Shown here: positions 9,964-21,450 of the stretch, in pieces
How positions within the stretch are numbered: the first letter of the stretch is position 1
Layout of the letters: every line of letters begins with the position of its first letter
Assembly (NCBI GenBank): GCA_027563935.2
Contig: CM050452.1
Coordinates: 34,976,850 to 35,040,849, forward strand
DNA length: 64,000 nucleotides
DNA from: Costus lasius
Lineage: Eukaryota > Streptophyta > Magnoliopsida > Zingiberales > Costaceae
Direction: 5' to 3'
The notes under the pieces: model-generated
Databases searched by the model: none
Seen by the model: only the letters and a program-made list of their open reading frames with translations
What the model was told of the DNA's origin: nothing
Position numbers and translations under genes: made by a program

Positions 9964-12437
9964 TGTTGGGGAATGCCGGGTATAATTTAAAAATTTGCAG
10001 TCCCAGGACGCAGCGGAAGAAGCATTACACCCGAAACACATTCCTTTCCCAAGGATCCATGCGAGAGAGAGAACACAAGGATGTGTTAGGGTTAGTACCT
10101 TTATTGCTTGTTAGGATGAAGGTGCCAAGTTGAAGACGCTCAAGTGCTCGTCCTCTACAAGTATCCACGCGTCGACCTTCTCAACGTTGCTCCCTTCCAC
10201 GCTCGGTGCTAGCCTCGGGAAGAGAAGATCACCTCTTGGAATCTCCTTCTCCTTCTCCTTTTGTTCTTCACGCCAACAAGACTCCTCCAAGGAGACTCTC
10301 GGCCAACAAACAAGAGGATGAAGGAAGGTGGCGCAACTATAAAGGAAGAGGGCGGCTTAGATATCCAAAGCTTGCGCAACTCCAAGTTGCCTTGCTTTGG
10401 CGAATTCAGCATCCTTAGAGAGGGGCGCATACCCCTTCTTTTATAGCCTTTCAAGCCTCCACCGCCCATTCTCTTTCCAACTATAGATTGGCACAATTCC
10501 TCCATGGAATTCTCCCTAATTGATCAGCCGCTACTAGCCTTGAATATGCGCAAGAATAAGGCTTAGAAAGTATCAAGCTTCTTGCCAATTTAAGAGCTAG
10601 TCATTGAAATCAATTAATTGGGACTTGCCATATATGCTCTTGGCGCAATTCCTCCAAGGAATTACCGCAAGACATTAGCCACATACCTTCTTGAATTGGC
10701 GCTAATTGAAGCATGGAAAGAATCTAGCTTCTTGCCTTATCAAGAGAGGTAATTTGAGTTCCAATTTAATTAGGACTTTCCATATATGATTGGCCAAATC
10801 TTTGCTTGAATAAATCAAGCTATATTTGCCAACATATCAGCCCCACACGTCCAAGATGGTTTCCAATTGAGGAAACAACTTTCCAAAAGGATTCATACAC
10901 CCCAATTGGCGCAAATTCCATATATGGAATTATCCCATGCGCCAAGTGTATTTCCAACTCCTATTAGGATTCAAACTTGCCTCAATTAGATTTAATCCAC
11001 AATCCCTAATTGGATTTGGATCTCAACACTAATTAGGCCCATGGAAATAAATCCTTATTGGATTAGGATTTGCGCCCAACACAATGAGCCTTATCCAAAT
11101 CCAATTCTCTTTAGGATTTGAATCCTAGTTGGATTAGGATTTGCGCCCAACCACTATGGGCCTTATCCAAATCTAATTCTCATTAGGATTTGAATCCTAA
11201 TTAGATTAGGATTCTCATTTCTAGTAGAATTAGAATTCCAACTACTAATTGAATTAGGATTCCAACTCCTAGTTGGAATAGGACTCTATTTCCCAATAGG
11301 GTTAGGATTCCAACTCCTAATTAAATTAGGATTCCAACTCCTAGTTGGATTAGGATTCCAATTCCTAATAGGATTATGATTCCAACTCCTAATTAGATTA
11401 GGATTCGAATCCAATATGGTATATAATCCCTTGTTCAAGTCTAACTTGACTAGGATACATATACAAACTCATGAATCCCAATTGGACTCAGATTCAACCA
11501 TGAATCTGTCTTGGACTCAGAATAATGGACTCAAATATATTCTAAGATTTCCAGATCATAAAACAACGTCAAGAGTCTATTGCGTGTGACCCGGTAGGAT
11601 CCTAATGACGATAGCAATGATGATTGAATATCATCATAAGTAGTGAGAGGTATCTAGCAACACATCACTACTACCCATGTCATAGGACTTAAGTCATCTG
11701 GCAACAACTCCCTAACAAGCAACGAGGATTCCCATGCATTCTAGATCCCTTTGCCTAACCTGATATCCCGCCATTGGATTAGTCCATGTTTATTAATCCA
11801 ATCTATTGGTCATGACTCAATCAGTGTGGCCACACATTCCTGTCATGCACCAATGAGGTGGGGCGCCCCAAAGTGGATATCAAACTTCCAGTTAAGGAAG
11901 GGGCAAATCCTACTATTAGTCATCCATATCTCTACATGACTTATGGTATGTCCAATGACAGTCGTTTTGATCACCCATTTACGGAGAGATGTAAGACTGT
12001 ATCAAAACATACCCATCATCATATCTAGACATGAATACCTCAAGTCTAAGGATCAATGCAAACCTCTTGCATGTGAGATTGACTTGTTGACTAGACAAGT
12101 CAATCCTCACGGTGGATCACTCCAGTGCATCCAATGCACCTGTATGTCTGCGTTACTGTGCCCCGCACCTAACCAGCCCATACACCAGTCTCACATGCAC
12201 CAAAGCTGTCCCATATCGGCTAAGGCACCTTGACCGGGGATTACTTATGAGAATGGATCCAATCCAAACTCCTGGGACATTATCTATGCAATTCAATACA
12301 TCCACGCAGGTAAAGCAATCTGCATAATAACGACCATGCCTTTATTGATTATATCAATTTCATTAATTCTATCGAAGTACATTTAAACAATGTCTGACCA
12401 TGTCCATACATTGGTCTGCAGGGCATATACACCAACA
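9964..12437 (-). repeat. Copia-X 3' LTR
   Basis: 2474 bp, ends TGTTGGGG and CACCAACA as read on the plus strand. It contains a 24-bp tandem array at 11230-11410 and a duplication of about 71 bp beginning GGATTTGCGCCCAAC at about 11065 and 11137. The 98-residue frame at 10209-10505 is repeated identically at 17398-17694 only because both lie in the LTR; it has no recognisable domain and is not called. Confidence 0.93.
11230..11410. repeat. 24-bp tandem repeat in the Copia-X LTR
   Basis: About eight units of 24 bp with consensus TAGGATTCCAACTCCTAATT plus four bases. Each unit contains the inverted pair TAGGA and TCCTA. The array is present in the other LTR at about 18420-18600. Confidence 0.8.
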
Positions 12438-12452
12438 ATCTCCCACTTGCAC
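12438..12452 (-). other. Copia-X polypurine tract
   Basis: On the minus strand GTGCAAGTGGGAGAT directly precedes the 3' LTR start TGTTGGTG. The same tract is found in Copia-1, Copia-2 and Copia-4. It is the usual plus-strand DNA primer site. Confidence 0.8.
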
Positions 12453-12699
12453 TAAGACCAAGGGCAACTGAATTTATTCAGCCCCATGTCTCTAGTATGA
12501 CATATTTAGCTTCCGCTGCGCCAGAGGCTATGTCAGTGGGTTTTTCCAGATTGCTATCTGTGTTTATTTTAACAAGTTTGAATCATCATCTTTATCCATG
12601 ATCTCCAAGATCAGATGATATCGCTGCAGTACATAATATCGCTGCAGTACATACTTGAGTGCTAAGTTCCTTTACACATGCTTACGGCCCCAGTAAGAA

Positions 12700-15648
12700 C
12701 TATACTGGACCATCAAGCACCAGGGACTAAATCAAGTTCAAATGAATGAAGCTGCTTCCTTGGCTGCCTCAAGAAGCTGCAATGTACTCAGCCTTATTGT
12801 AGAATTTGCCACTGCAGTTTGCATAAAGCTCTTTCAGCCAACAACACCACATCAAGGCAAAAAGCAAATCCTAACTGTGAACGATAGTCATTAGACCGGA
12901 ACGAAGTGTCAGTGTACCCAGTACACAAAGTTCTTCCTATCTATCACAGACTAAAATTCAATCCTTTATACTTCCCAAGTATGAAGGATTGCTTTCACAA
13001 CTATCCAGTGTTTGAACACTAGGATCTGATTGAAACTTACTGGCCATTCTCCAAGCATTCGCCACACATAGTCATGTGCTAGTTGCACAAAACATGATCT
13101 ATCCTATACCCAATGTATTAGGACTATAGACTCATGTTATCTCTCTCCTGCTGTGTCAAAAGACATTGCATCATGGAGAGAATCAGACCATGTCTCTCTG
13201 GAAGGTATCATCTTTTGGAATGATCCAACATAAACCTCTCCAGAATCTCTTGGATGAACATAGATTGACTAAAGGGCAATGACTTTCTTGGATCCTAGTT
13301 GATCCACATGCCTAGGATGTAGGCTGCATTCCCTAGGTCATTCTTCTCGAAATACATTCCAAGCCTATACTTCACCGTGTGAAGAGCTGGGGATGTCATT
13401 TCAAGTGAGGAGAATATCGTCAATCAATTAGAACAAGAAACATTATGATGCTCCCACTGATCTTCTTGTAAACACAGGATACTTGTATAATACCATACAT
13501 ATCTTTATGGCGACTGTATGAAAATATTTTGGCTATTTCCATTTAGACATCCTCTTCCAGACGTCCATTAAGAAAAGCAATTTTCATAACAACACACTAT
13601 AACAGAACATGCAATTATAACAAGTAGATACCTAATGGACTCAAACAAAGCTATCGGTGAAAAATTTCATCACTATCCACCCAGTGGACTTATCTGAAAT
13701 TTCATTCACTAGCTTGTCATCATAGGTAACAATGTTACCTTCCATGTCTATCTTCCAAGAAGATCCACATATAGCCTCTGGGTGTTACCCCTCTGGCGGC
13801 TCAATCAAGTCCCACACTTGATTAGCAGACATGGAGTCCATTACAATTCTTATGGCTCTCAACCATTTCTTGGAATCTGGTCCACTGACCGCTTCCATTT
13901 CCTCATAAGTCTTTAGATTCATCCTAGATGAAAAATTCATCATGCCCACAACCTGTGAGAGTATTTCGAATCCATTCAGACTCATGTGGTTCCTGTGTTA
14001 CTTGAACCTCAGGTTGACTTTCAACCTGCATGTGTGATTCTACTCTCCATTTGTGCCTAACTGTATTGTGGTTGATTTTTGGACCTTGTCCTAATCAAAT
14101 CTACTCCCACCAGCTTCTTTCAAAAAGATATCTCCTCAAGAAGGACAGCAGTTTGAGCAACAAATATTTTTGTTCTCATCGGGATAGAAGTAGCACTCTC
14201 AGTGCCCCACAAATACACACTATGGAGTGTCAGAACAGTTGCTTGCATGGCCTGTAAAGGAAGTAAATTTGCATGACTATTCAAAGATGGAACCACATCC
14301 AATGTGTTCCCTTTTCTTTCTTTGAATTTCACCACACAGTTGTGGTGTTCCAAGTAAGCTGTGAGACAACCCCACACTCCTTAAGATAGTCATCACATTT
14401 TTCACTTCCCTACTTTGATCCAATCAAAGGGTTTTAATAGATTCTCCAATTCGATTCTATACTTCATTTCTTAACTTCTTGGATTTCTCCAAAGTTACGT
14501 GTTGGATATGACATATCCCAACTTAATGAAGTATACCACTTGGTGCTTGTCTCCATGGGTCTACACACATTGCTGTGTACTAGATCCAACAAGCATATAA
14601 CCTCTCTCTCCTTCCTAAATGAAGGTAGCATCTGTTATCTTGTCCATTAGACAAGGCTCACATATATCATAACCCTGAAAGGATAATGATCCCAATAGTC
14701 CACGGACTTTTGGATGTGACTTTTGTCTTATGGCCCAAGAGACAATGCAAAGAGATGGTATTGAATCAATGGATTTGATCTATTCAGTGTTACACACAGA
14801 ACTACAAGTTATTATCAATTGTACCACTACTATAGAACATTCCAGATTTAAAGAAATACCAATTTATTTCAAACTGAAAATCCATTCAAAATAATGGACA
14901 TAATGTTCTAATACAAAAGCTAGTACATAATAGCAAAGTTCTAGTTGAAGTCTTTGAAGGTAGTGAGATGACATCAACAGTAGCATCCAATGCTCCGTCC
15001 CTGACTCGAATGTCGATCCACCAAGCCTTATTGTCCTACTTCTTTTGAGCCCCTGCATATGAAAAAACATATGTAAGCTCCTCATGCAGTACCCAGTACC
15101 CATGAATAAGAAGTAGACATAAAGACCTCAGTAACACAATACCTGAAGCAGATGGATAACATCCCTTCTTTTGTGCCATGCTCTTCCTGGGCCTTAATCC
15201 ATCCTGAAATTTCCATGCATTCCTAGTCTTCCGAAGTTTTAACTTCGAAGATACGGAACCATAGTCATTCCTAGATTCAGGCAAACACCTAGAAGATCCA
15301 ACAACACTCTCTAGATCACTATTTGAAGTGCCTGGTGTGAAGAGACGTCGAAGATGTATGATCATATCATAGATCCCCATCTCATCACACTCAACCTGGA
15401 CCTCAGGGGTCAAGCACCTCAAAACAAGAGCAGTGTAATGTTCACTATCCACACAATGTTCAAGATAGACATTCCACTCCCACTCTGTACAAAAATATAT
15501 ACAGGGTTGGGTTGGGGGGTCTTTCAAGAAGATATACCATATTCTCATGTTCTAGAAGTTTGGACAAAAGTCTGAACCATCTTGTCCAATTTGTTCCATC
15601 CAGTTTATTTTTAAGAAGTTTCAATCTAGGTTCAGGAGATGGAATCAT
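12700..15648 (-). pseudogene. Copia-X degenerate gag-pol
   Basis: Fragments recognisable against Copia-1 and Copia-3. The gag N-terminus is at 15460-15648 (LLKNKLDGTNWTRWF style) and gag middle at 15350-15480. Protease lies near 15100, where the active-site Asp codon reads Gly (VLGTA instead of VLDTA) and a stop follows. The segment before RT is at 13785-13985 (VSGPDSKKWLRAI..DSMSANQVWDL), and RNase H traces are at about 12740-12830. Between them reading frames are short and shifted. No integrase DDE or RT YVDD motif survives in frame. The interior could not have encoded its own proteins at the last transposition if the damage predates it. Confidence 0.75.
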
Positions 15649-17139
15649 CTACAATAAGCAAACAAGCAAAATAAGTACTATGATAAAGCATTTAACAAGG
15701 ACTTTAAATTAAATGCTATATTCCCACTATTTCCTTAACAAGTTGATAACTCTCAAAACTCAACTTGGAAATACATGAGTAGGATCCTAATTTCACGCGA
15801 GGTCTCCGCGACTCACGAGGGTGAGTTGAGATGCACAGAGAGTCCCATGCTTCCTTAGGTAGGCATGCCAGCCAATTGTGCTGCGCACAATTCCTCTTAG
15901 TTAAGACAGACTAGGCGCCCTGTGTCCAGCGAGGGCTGGATACAACACAGAACCCTATCCTCTCAACAGCTGCCTCTAGTGATTCATCATGTCAGTGACA
16001 TATGAAAAACTAGTCAAGTCTGGTCCTAACCGTTATGCCCAGGGCCAACGAATTTTCTTGCGAAGGCACGCCCAGGTTTAAAACTGGACTGGGGAAATCA
16101 TTGTCACCACACACCTCCTAAAGATAAGTGGGTGTGTCCCACGAGGGTGGGAAACAGTTCACAACACCACCGATCGATAGTTTGATGAGGGCTACACGTT
16201 AGAAGGCTATCGACTTGATATTGTATTGAGAGTTTTTTATTTTATTCTTTTCTAGCATGCAGTTTTCCTATGGTTATGGCAGCAAAGGAAAAACATCACA
16301 GGCATGCTATGGACAGAATAATAAACCATCACAGGCATGCTATTTTTGGTCGATATGGTCATAGCCCTTTTCATACACATAACTTGTCACGAGCCATGTG
16401 ACATGTTATCGTGCATCCAAGGGTTGCGAGTCCCTGAAGCAAATCAGCCCATGCCAGAAGCCGAAAGCAAGTGTCCTTCCTTCAGCCGCAAGTCCATCAC
16501 CACGCTTCCAAAGCTGGCGCCAATCTGATATCGGTTGAAGAAGACACCTTGTTGTCTTTGATGAACCTTAACCTATCTCATGTAAACAATTCTACATCTA
16601 TTCCAAGGAAAGATGAAAACTTTACATCAAGAAGGGGAGAACCACACGCAAGTGGTAGAAAGATTTTACAAGCATTCATCACAGGTGGAAACATGCTTCC
16701 ACATCACAACACAGGAGGGCACTCGCTATGACCATATCAACCCATGGAAGAGACAAATGGCACATATATAAAATTTGAAAAACCGGAATAATCAAATTTT
16801 CTCCCCTTATGCGCCAACTCCATCCAAAGCACTCTCTCAATCAAATTTGTGCTAAAATTGGGATCAAGTTTCATGATGATTTCATGGACCCTATGGCTGG
16901 CAATTTTGTCAGATCAAGAGACCCGGCCAGTCCGAAGACACAATGCCCGTCCTACTTGACAAAACTACGTGCGCCTTTGGTCTTAAATCCATCATAAACA
17001 CAATCCAAATTTCGTACATAAAAATTGATAAAAGAAGTTTGGATGAAAGCGCCTTCTAGGTGAAACGCGCATGGATGAACGAAAAATTTTCCAAAATTTT
17101 TCACACAAGCAAATGTACACCTTGTGTTTCTCGCAAGTA
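15649..17139 (-). other. Copia-X leader (5' untranslated region)
   Basis: About 1.5 kb between PBS and gag. On the minus strand it carries three small hairpins with CCTC loops: 16138-16151 (stem CCCAC), 15926-15939 (stem CCAGC) and 15811-15826 (stem ACTCAC). Equivalent hairpins occur in the leaders of Copia-2, Copia-3 and Copia-X2. No gene is seen; small frames at 16337-16997 are on the other strand and unsupported. Confidence 0.65.
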
Positions 17140-17151
17140 GCTCTGATACCA
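17140..17151 (-). other. Copia-X primer-binding site (tRNA-iMet)
   Basis: The minus strand reads TGGTATCAGAGC, the perfect complement of the initiator tRNA-Met 3' end, one base from the 5' LTR. Confidence 0.95.
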
Positions 17152-17152
17152 C

Positions 17153-19628
17153 TGTTGGGGAATGCCGGGTATAATTTAAAAATTTGCAGTCCCAGGACGC
17201 AGCGGAAGAAGCATTACACCCGAAACACATTCCTTTCCCAAGGATCCATGCGAGAGAGAGAACACAAGGATGTGTTAGGGTTAGTACCTTTATTGCTTGT
17301 TAGGATGAAGGTGCCAAGTTGAAGACGCTCAAGTGCTCGTCCTCTACAAGTATCCACGCGTCGACCTTCTCAACGTTGCTCCCTTTCACGCTCGGTGCTA
17401 GCCTCGGGAAGAGAAGATCACCTCTTGGAATCTCCTTCTCCTTCTCCTTTTGTTCTTCACGCCAACAAGACTCCTCCAAGGAGACTCTCGGCCAACAAAC
17501 AAGAGGATGAAGGAAGGTGGCGCAACTATAAAGGAAGAGGGCGGCTTAGATATCCAAAGCTTGCGCAACTCCAAGTTGCCTTGCTTTGGCGAATTTAGCA
17601 TCCTTAGAGAGGGGCGCATACCCCTTCTTTTATAGCCTTTCAAGCCTCCACCGCCCATTCTCTTTCCAACTATAGATTGGCACAATTCCTCCAAGGAATT
17701 CTCCCTAATTGATCAGCCGCTACTAGCCTTGAATATGCGCAAGAATAAGGCTTAGAAAGTATCAAACTTCTTGCCAATTTAAGAGCTAGTCATTGAAATC
17801 AATTAATTGGGACTTGCCATATATGCTCTTGGCGCAATTCCTCCAAGGAATTGCCGCAAGACATTAGCCACATACCTTCTTGAATTGGCGCTAATTGAAG
17901 CATGGAAAGAATCTAGCTTCTTGCCTTATCAAGAGAGGTAATTTGAGTTCCAATTTAATTAGGACTTTCCATATATGATTGGCCAAATCTTTGCTTGAAT
18001 AAATCAAGCCATATTTGCCACCATATCAGCCCCACACGTCCAAGATGGTTTCTCCAATTGAGGAAACAACTTTCCAAAAGGATTCATACACTCCAATTGG
18101 CGCAAATTCCATATATGGAATTATCCCATGCGCCAAGTGTATTTCCAACTCCTATTAGGATTCAAACTTGCCTCAATTAGATTTAATCCACAATCCCTAA
18201 TTGGATTTGGATCTCAACACTAATTAGGCCCATGGAAATAAATCCTTATTGGATTAGGATTTGCGCCCAACACAATGAGCCTTATCCAAATCCAATTCTC
18301 TTTAGGATTTGAATCCTAGTTGGATTAGGATTTGCGCCCAACCACTATGGGCCTTATCCAAATCTAATTCTCATTAGGATTTGAATCCTAATTAGATTAG
18401 GATTCTCATTTCTAGTAGAATTAGAATTCCAACTCCTAATTGAATTAGGATTCCAACTCCTAGTTGGAATAGGACTCTATTTCCCAATAGGGTTAGGATT
18501 CCAACTCCTAATTAAATTAGGATTCCAACTCCTAGTTGGATTAGGATTCCAATTCCTAATAGGATTAGGATTCCAACTCCTAATTAGATTAGGATTCGAA
18601 TCCAACATGGTATATAATCCCTTGTTCAAGTCTAACTTGACTAGGATACATATACAAACTCATGAATCCCAATTGGACTCAGATTCAACCATGAATCTGT
18701 CTTGGACTCAGAATAATGAACTCAAATATATTCCAAGATTTCCAGATCATAAAACAACGTCAAGAGTCTATTGCGTGTGACCCGGTAGGATCCTAATGAC
18801 GATAGCAATGATGATTGAATATCATCATAAGTAGTGAGAGGTATCTAGCAACACATCACTACTACCCATGTCATAGGACTTAAGTCATCTGGCAACAACT
18901 CCCTAACAAGCAACGAGGATTCCCATGCATTCTAGATCCCTTTGCCTAACCTGATATCCCGCCATTGGATTAGTCCATGTTTATTAATCCAATCTATTGG
19001 TCATGACTCAATCAGTGTGGCCACACATTCCTGTCATGCACCAATGAGGTGGGGCGCCCCAAAGTGGATATCAAACTTCCAGTTAAGGAAGGGGCAAATC
19101 CTACTATTGGTCATCCATATCTCTACATGACTTATGGTATGTCCAATGACAGTCGTTTTGATCACCCATTTACGGAGAGATGTAAGACTGTATCAAAACA
19201 TACCCATCATCATATCTAGACATGAATACCTCAAGTCTAAGGATCAATGCAAACCTCTTGCATGTGAGATTGACTTGTTGACTAGACAAGTCGATCCTCA
19301 CGGTGGATCACTCCAGTGCATCCAATGCACCTGTATGTCTGCGTTACTGTGCCCCGCACCTAACCAGCCCATACACCAGTCTCACATGCACCAAAGCTGT
19401 CCCATATCGGCTAAGGCACCTTGACCGGGGATTACTTATGAGAATGGATCCAATCCAAACTCCTGGGACATTATCTATGCAATTCAATACATCCACGCAG
19501 GTAAAGCAATCTGCATAATAACGACCATGCCTTTATTGATTATATCAATTTCATTAATTCTATCGAAGTACATTTAAACAATGCCTGACCATGTCCATAC
19601 ATTGGTCTGCAGGGCATATACACCAACA
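17153..19628 (-). repeat. Copia-X 5' LTR
   Basis: 2476 bp, near-identical to 9964-12437. Because the element runs on the minus strand, this copy holds the promoter: a TATAAAAG box on the minus strand at 17627-17634, about 480 bp before the LTR end. Confidence 0.93.
17627..17634 (-). promoter_or_regulatory. TATA box in the Copia-X 5' LTR
   Basis: Minus-strand TATAAAAG followed by a GA-rich stretch. The same box is in the other LTR near 10438. Assignment is by sequence only. Confidence 0.5.
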
Positions 19629-19633
19629 AATGA

Positions 19634-19951
19634 AACCCTAGTCCCAGTTTCTCTTTGATAGTTTTTTCCCGTGTGTTTTCGATCTTTACTTTACTTTTTT
19701 TCGATTGCCTAGATAAGAAGAAATCAATTATTTGGTACTTGACAACATAGGTCCCTGTGGATTCGATACTTTCTTTATTACTTCGAGTATCCGTGCACTT
19801 GCGGACACTACAAGTTTAGGGACAATAAGTTTTTGGAGCCATGTCAAGGAGTGACAAAAGTCTCTGTACGCCAACACTTAGGTTTTGGCCGCGACACCTG
19901 AAATAAGTCTACCTACTTGTATTCGTAAGTGTGTCCTTTCGGATCACAACA
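19634..19951 (+). repeat. Gypsy-B 3' LTR, distal part
   Basis: Continues the LTR broken at 9963 and ends ATCACAACA at 19951. The following GTGCA at 19952-19956 is Athila LTR sequence and the expected right target copy. It includes the internal PBS-like block at about 19830-19850 that is also in the 5' LTR near 3945-3965. Confidence 0.85.
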
Positions 19952-21450
19952 GTGCATCCGAATTCTAAGTCAAAAATCTCAAGAGAAACTATGTATTTTC
20001 ATACCGTAATTTCTCAGGTTCTACTTAAGGTTTTTCGACGATCAGATATTTAATCTCTTACAATATCAAATCATGTCTAACACAATAACTCAATCAAAAG
20101 ATCAGAAAATCAACATGGCAATAAATCTACTAAAAATCAGAATTAAGAACTAACCTAATCTCTTACGAAAAGCTCTATACTCAATGATTCTAGGGTTCCA
20201 AATTTCGCAATCAACTTCTCAGTTTATTTCACAAAATTCTAAAACATGAATCTATGGAGAATTATAAACAAATATCTCAAAAGTAGAATTATCATAACAA
20301 AATTATCTTGACAAAATTAACAATGTCTAGTCATTAGAAATTAAGGGGATTACACCCCCATATCCCATATGAAAATTAAGCTAGCATGATGGAAAGATTA
20401 CAATAAACTATGATTTCAGAGTATCAGAAATAGAAAAAGGGGAGAAAAATTACAAAACAAGGTGCTGTAATACTTGACGAACACGATGAACAGTGGCAGT
20501 GCCCACTGTTTTGTTGATTTCTCCCTCGATCGGACTCCTCTTGGTCTAAAACTTCTGGCGTGTATTCTCCTCCTTCAGGCGAAGATTCCTTGTAAATTTC
20601 ATGGCCGGAGGTAGTCTGTAGGATAAGAATCGATGAACCCTAAGGCGGCGGTGATTCTCTAAAAATTCGTCGTGATTTTCGATCAAAAATTCTTCCCTTT
20701 GCTTCAAGACCATTCTCCTACTTATTCTCAGTCTTCCCCTATTTTCAGATCTTCAATTGGTGCCCTAAAGCTCGAGAAATCGCGAATTCAAGTTTCTGGC
20801 GGAAGAATCGGGCAACTGGGTTGAAATTACGGTACCGTGATAGAAATTACGGTAGTACCGTAATTGCTGCGAAGTCTTCTGTAAGGAAACGGCTTGGAAT
20901 TACCGCACCATAAAATTCGTCATGGCAGTGTCGTAATTGTCTCGTTTGTCTCAAAAAGTTTATGTATGAAATTGGTCCAAAATTATGATACCATAAAAAT
21001 AATTACGGTAGTGCCGTAATTTCCTCTGAAGTCTCGGTAAGAAATTGGCCTGAAATTACGGTACCGTGAAGGCTTTTACGGCAGTGCCGTAATTTGCCAA
21101 AAAAACTCCAGAATTAAGCCGCCGTGAAAATCATTATGGTAGTGCCATAATTGCTGATTACGGCCGTAAAATTCATTACAGCACTGCCGTAATTTCACTA
21201 GAAAACTTGTTTTGACTTGAAATTTGATGTGTAGTCTCCTCTTGGTGATTAGAACTCATCCATGCATCTAAATTGCTCGAAAACTCGTGATAATAATGCC
21301 CTTTTTACCTGAAATTGATCAAAAACCAAGAAAGGTGTAGATTCCGAAGTATTTGGCAAATAAAGTATAAAAATAAAGCAAAAGAGCAAGATTATGACTC
21401 AAAAGACTAGTTAATTAGTACAAAAAACGCTTTGAAATTTAGAGTCATCA
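19952..21450 (-). repeat. Athila 3' LTR, main part
   Basis: Aligns with 45035-46553 of the 5' LTR and ends TCATCA at 21450. The two Athila LTRs differ at many scattered sites and small indels, clearly more than any copia pair here. This agrees with Athila being the oldest insertion of the nest. Confidence 0.9.
20826..21195. repeat. Palindrome modules in the Athila 3' LTR
   Basis: About five modules of 73-83 bp. Each pairs TTACGGTACCGTGA with TTACGGYAGTRCCGTAA six to eight bases later. Intact examples are 21003-21019 and 21076-21092 (TTACGGCAGTGCCGTAA, a perfect inverted repeat around one base). The partner array in the 5' LTR is at 45921-46300. Confidence 0.85.

Larger units (their letters stand above)
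9964..19628 (-). mobile_element. Copia-X: copia element with decayed interior
   Basis: A 9.67-kb minus-strand element with two 2.47-kb LTRs (9964-12437 and 17153-19628), a perfect iMet PBS, a purine-rich 3' tract and an AATGA duplication. By eye the LTRs differ at about 17 positions plus a 2-bp indel, so the insertion is recent. The interior keeps only scrambled gag-pol. Related copies in the window are the solo LTR at 52456-54677 and the 5' half at about 48.3-56.05 kb. Confidence 0.93.
2004..19951 (+). mobile_element. Gypsy-B: non-autonomous Athila-like element
   Basis: Plus-strand LTR element inserted in the Athila 3' LTR. The 5' LTR is about 2004-4066, a degenerate tRNA-Asp PBS is at 4073-4090, one ORF is at 4460-5494, long non-coding sequence fills 5495-8207, and the 3' LTR is 8208-9963 plus 19634-19951. 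Without the nested Copia-X it is about 8.3 kb. There is no protease, RT, RNase H or integrase, so it must have relied on another element's proteins. Sequence after the ORF (around 5628, the GGGAGGCAACCCAAGC block) matches the region just past the Athila integrase at 23190-23215. This indicates an Athila ancestor that lost its pol region. The right target flank is GTGCA; the left copy is missing because the junction is scrambled at 1993-2003. Confidence 0.85.

Noticed and set aside
10209..10505. 98-residue frame repeated identically at 17398-17694
   Set aside because: The identity comes from the two Copia-X LTRs being recent copies. The frame overlaps others in the same DNA and has no domain.
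17140..17151. tRNA-iMet- and tRNA-Asp-like sequences at several sites
   Set aside because: Only the 12-18 bases complementary to tRNA 3' ends are present next to LTRs. They are primer-binding sites, not tRNA genes.
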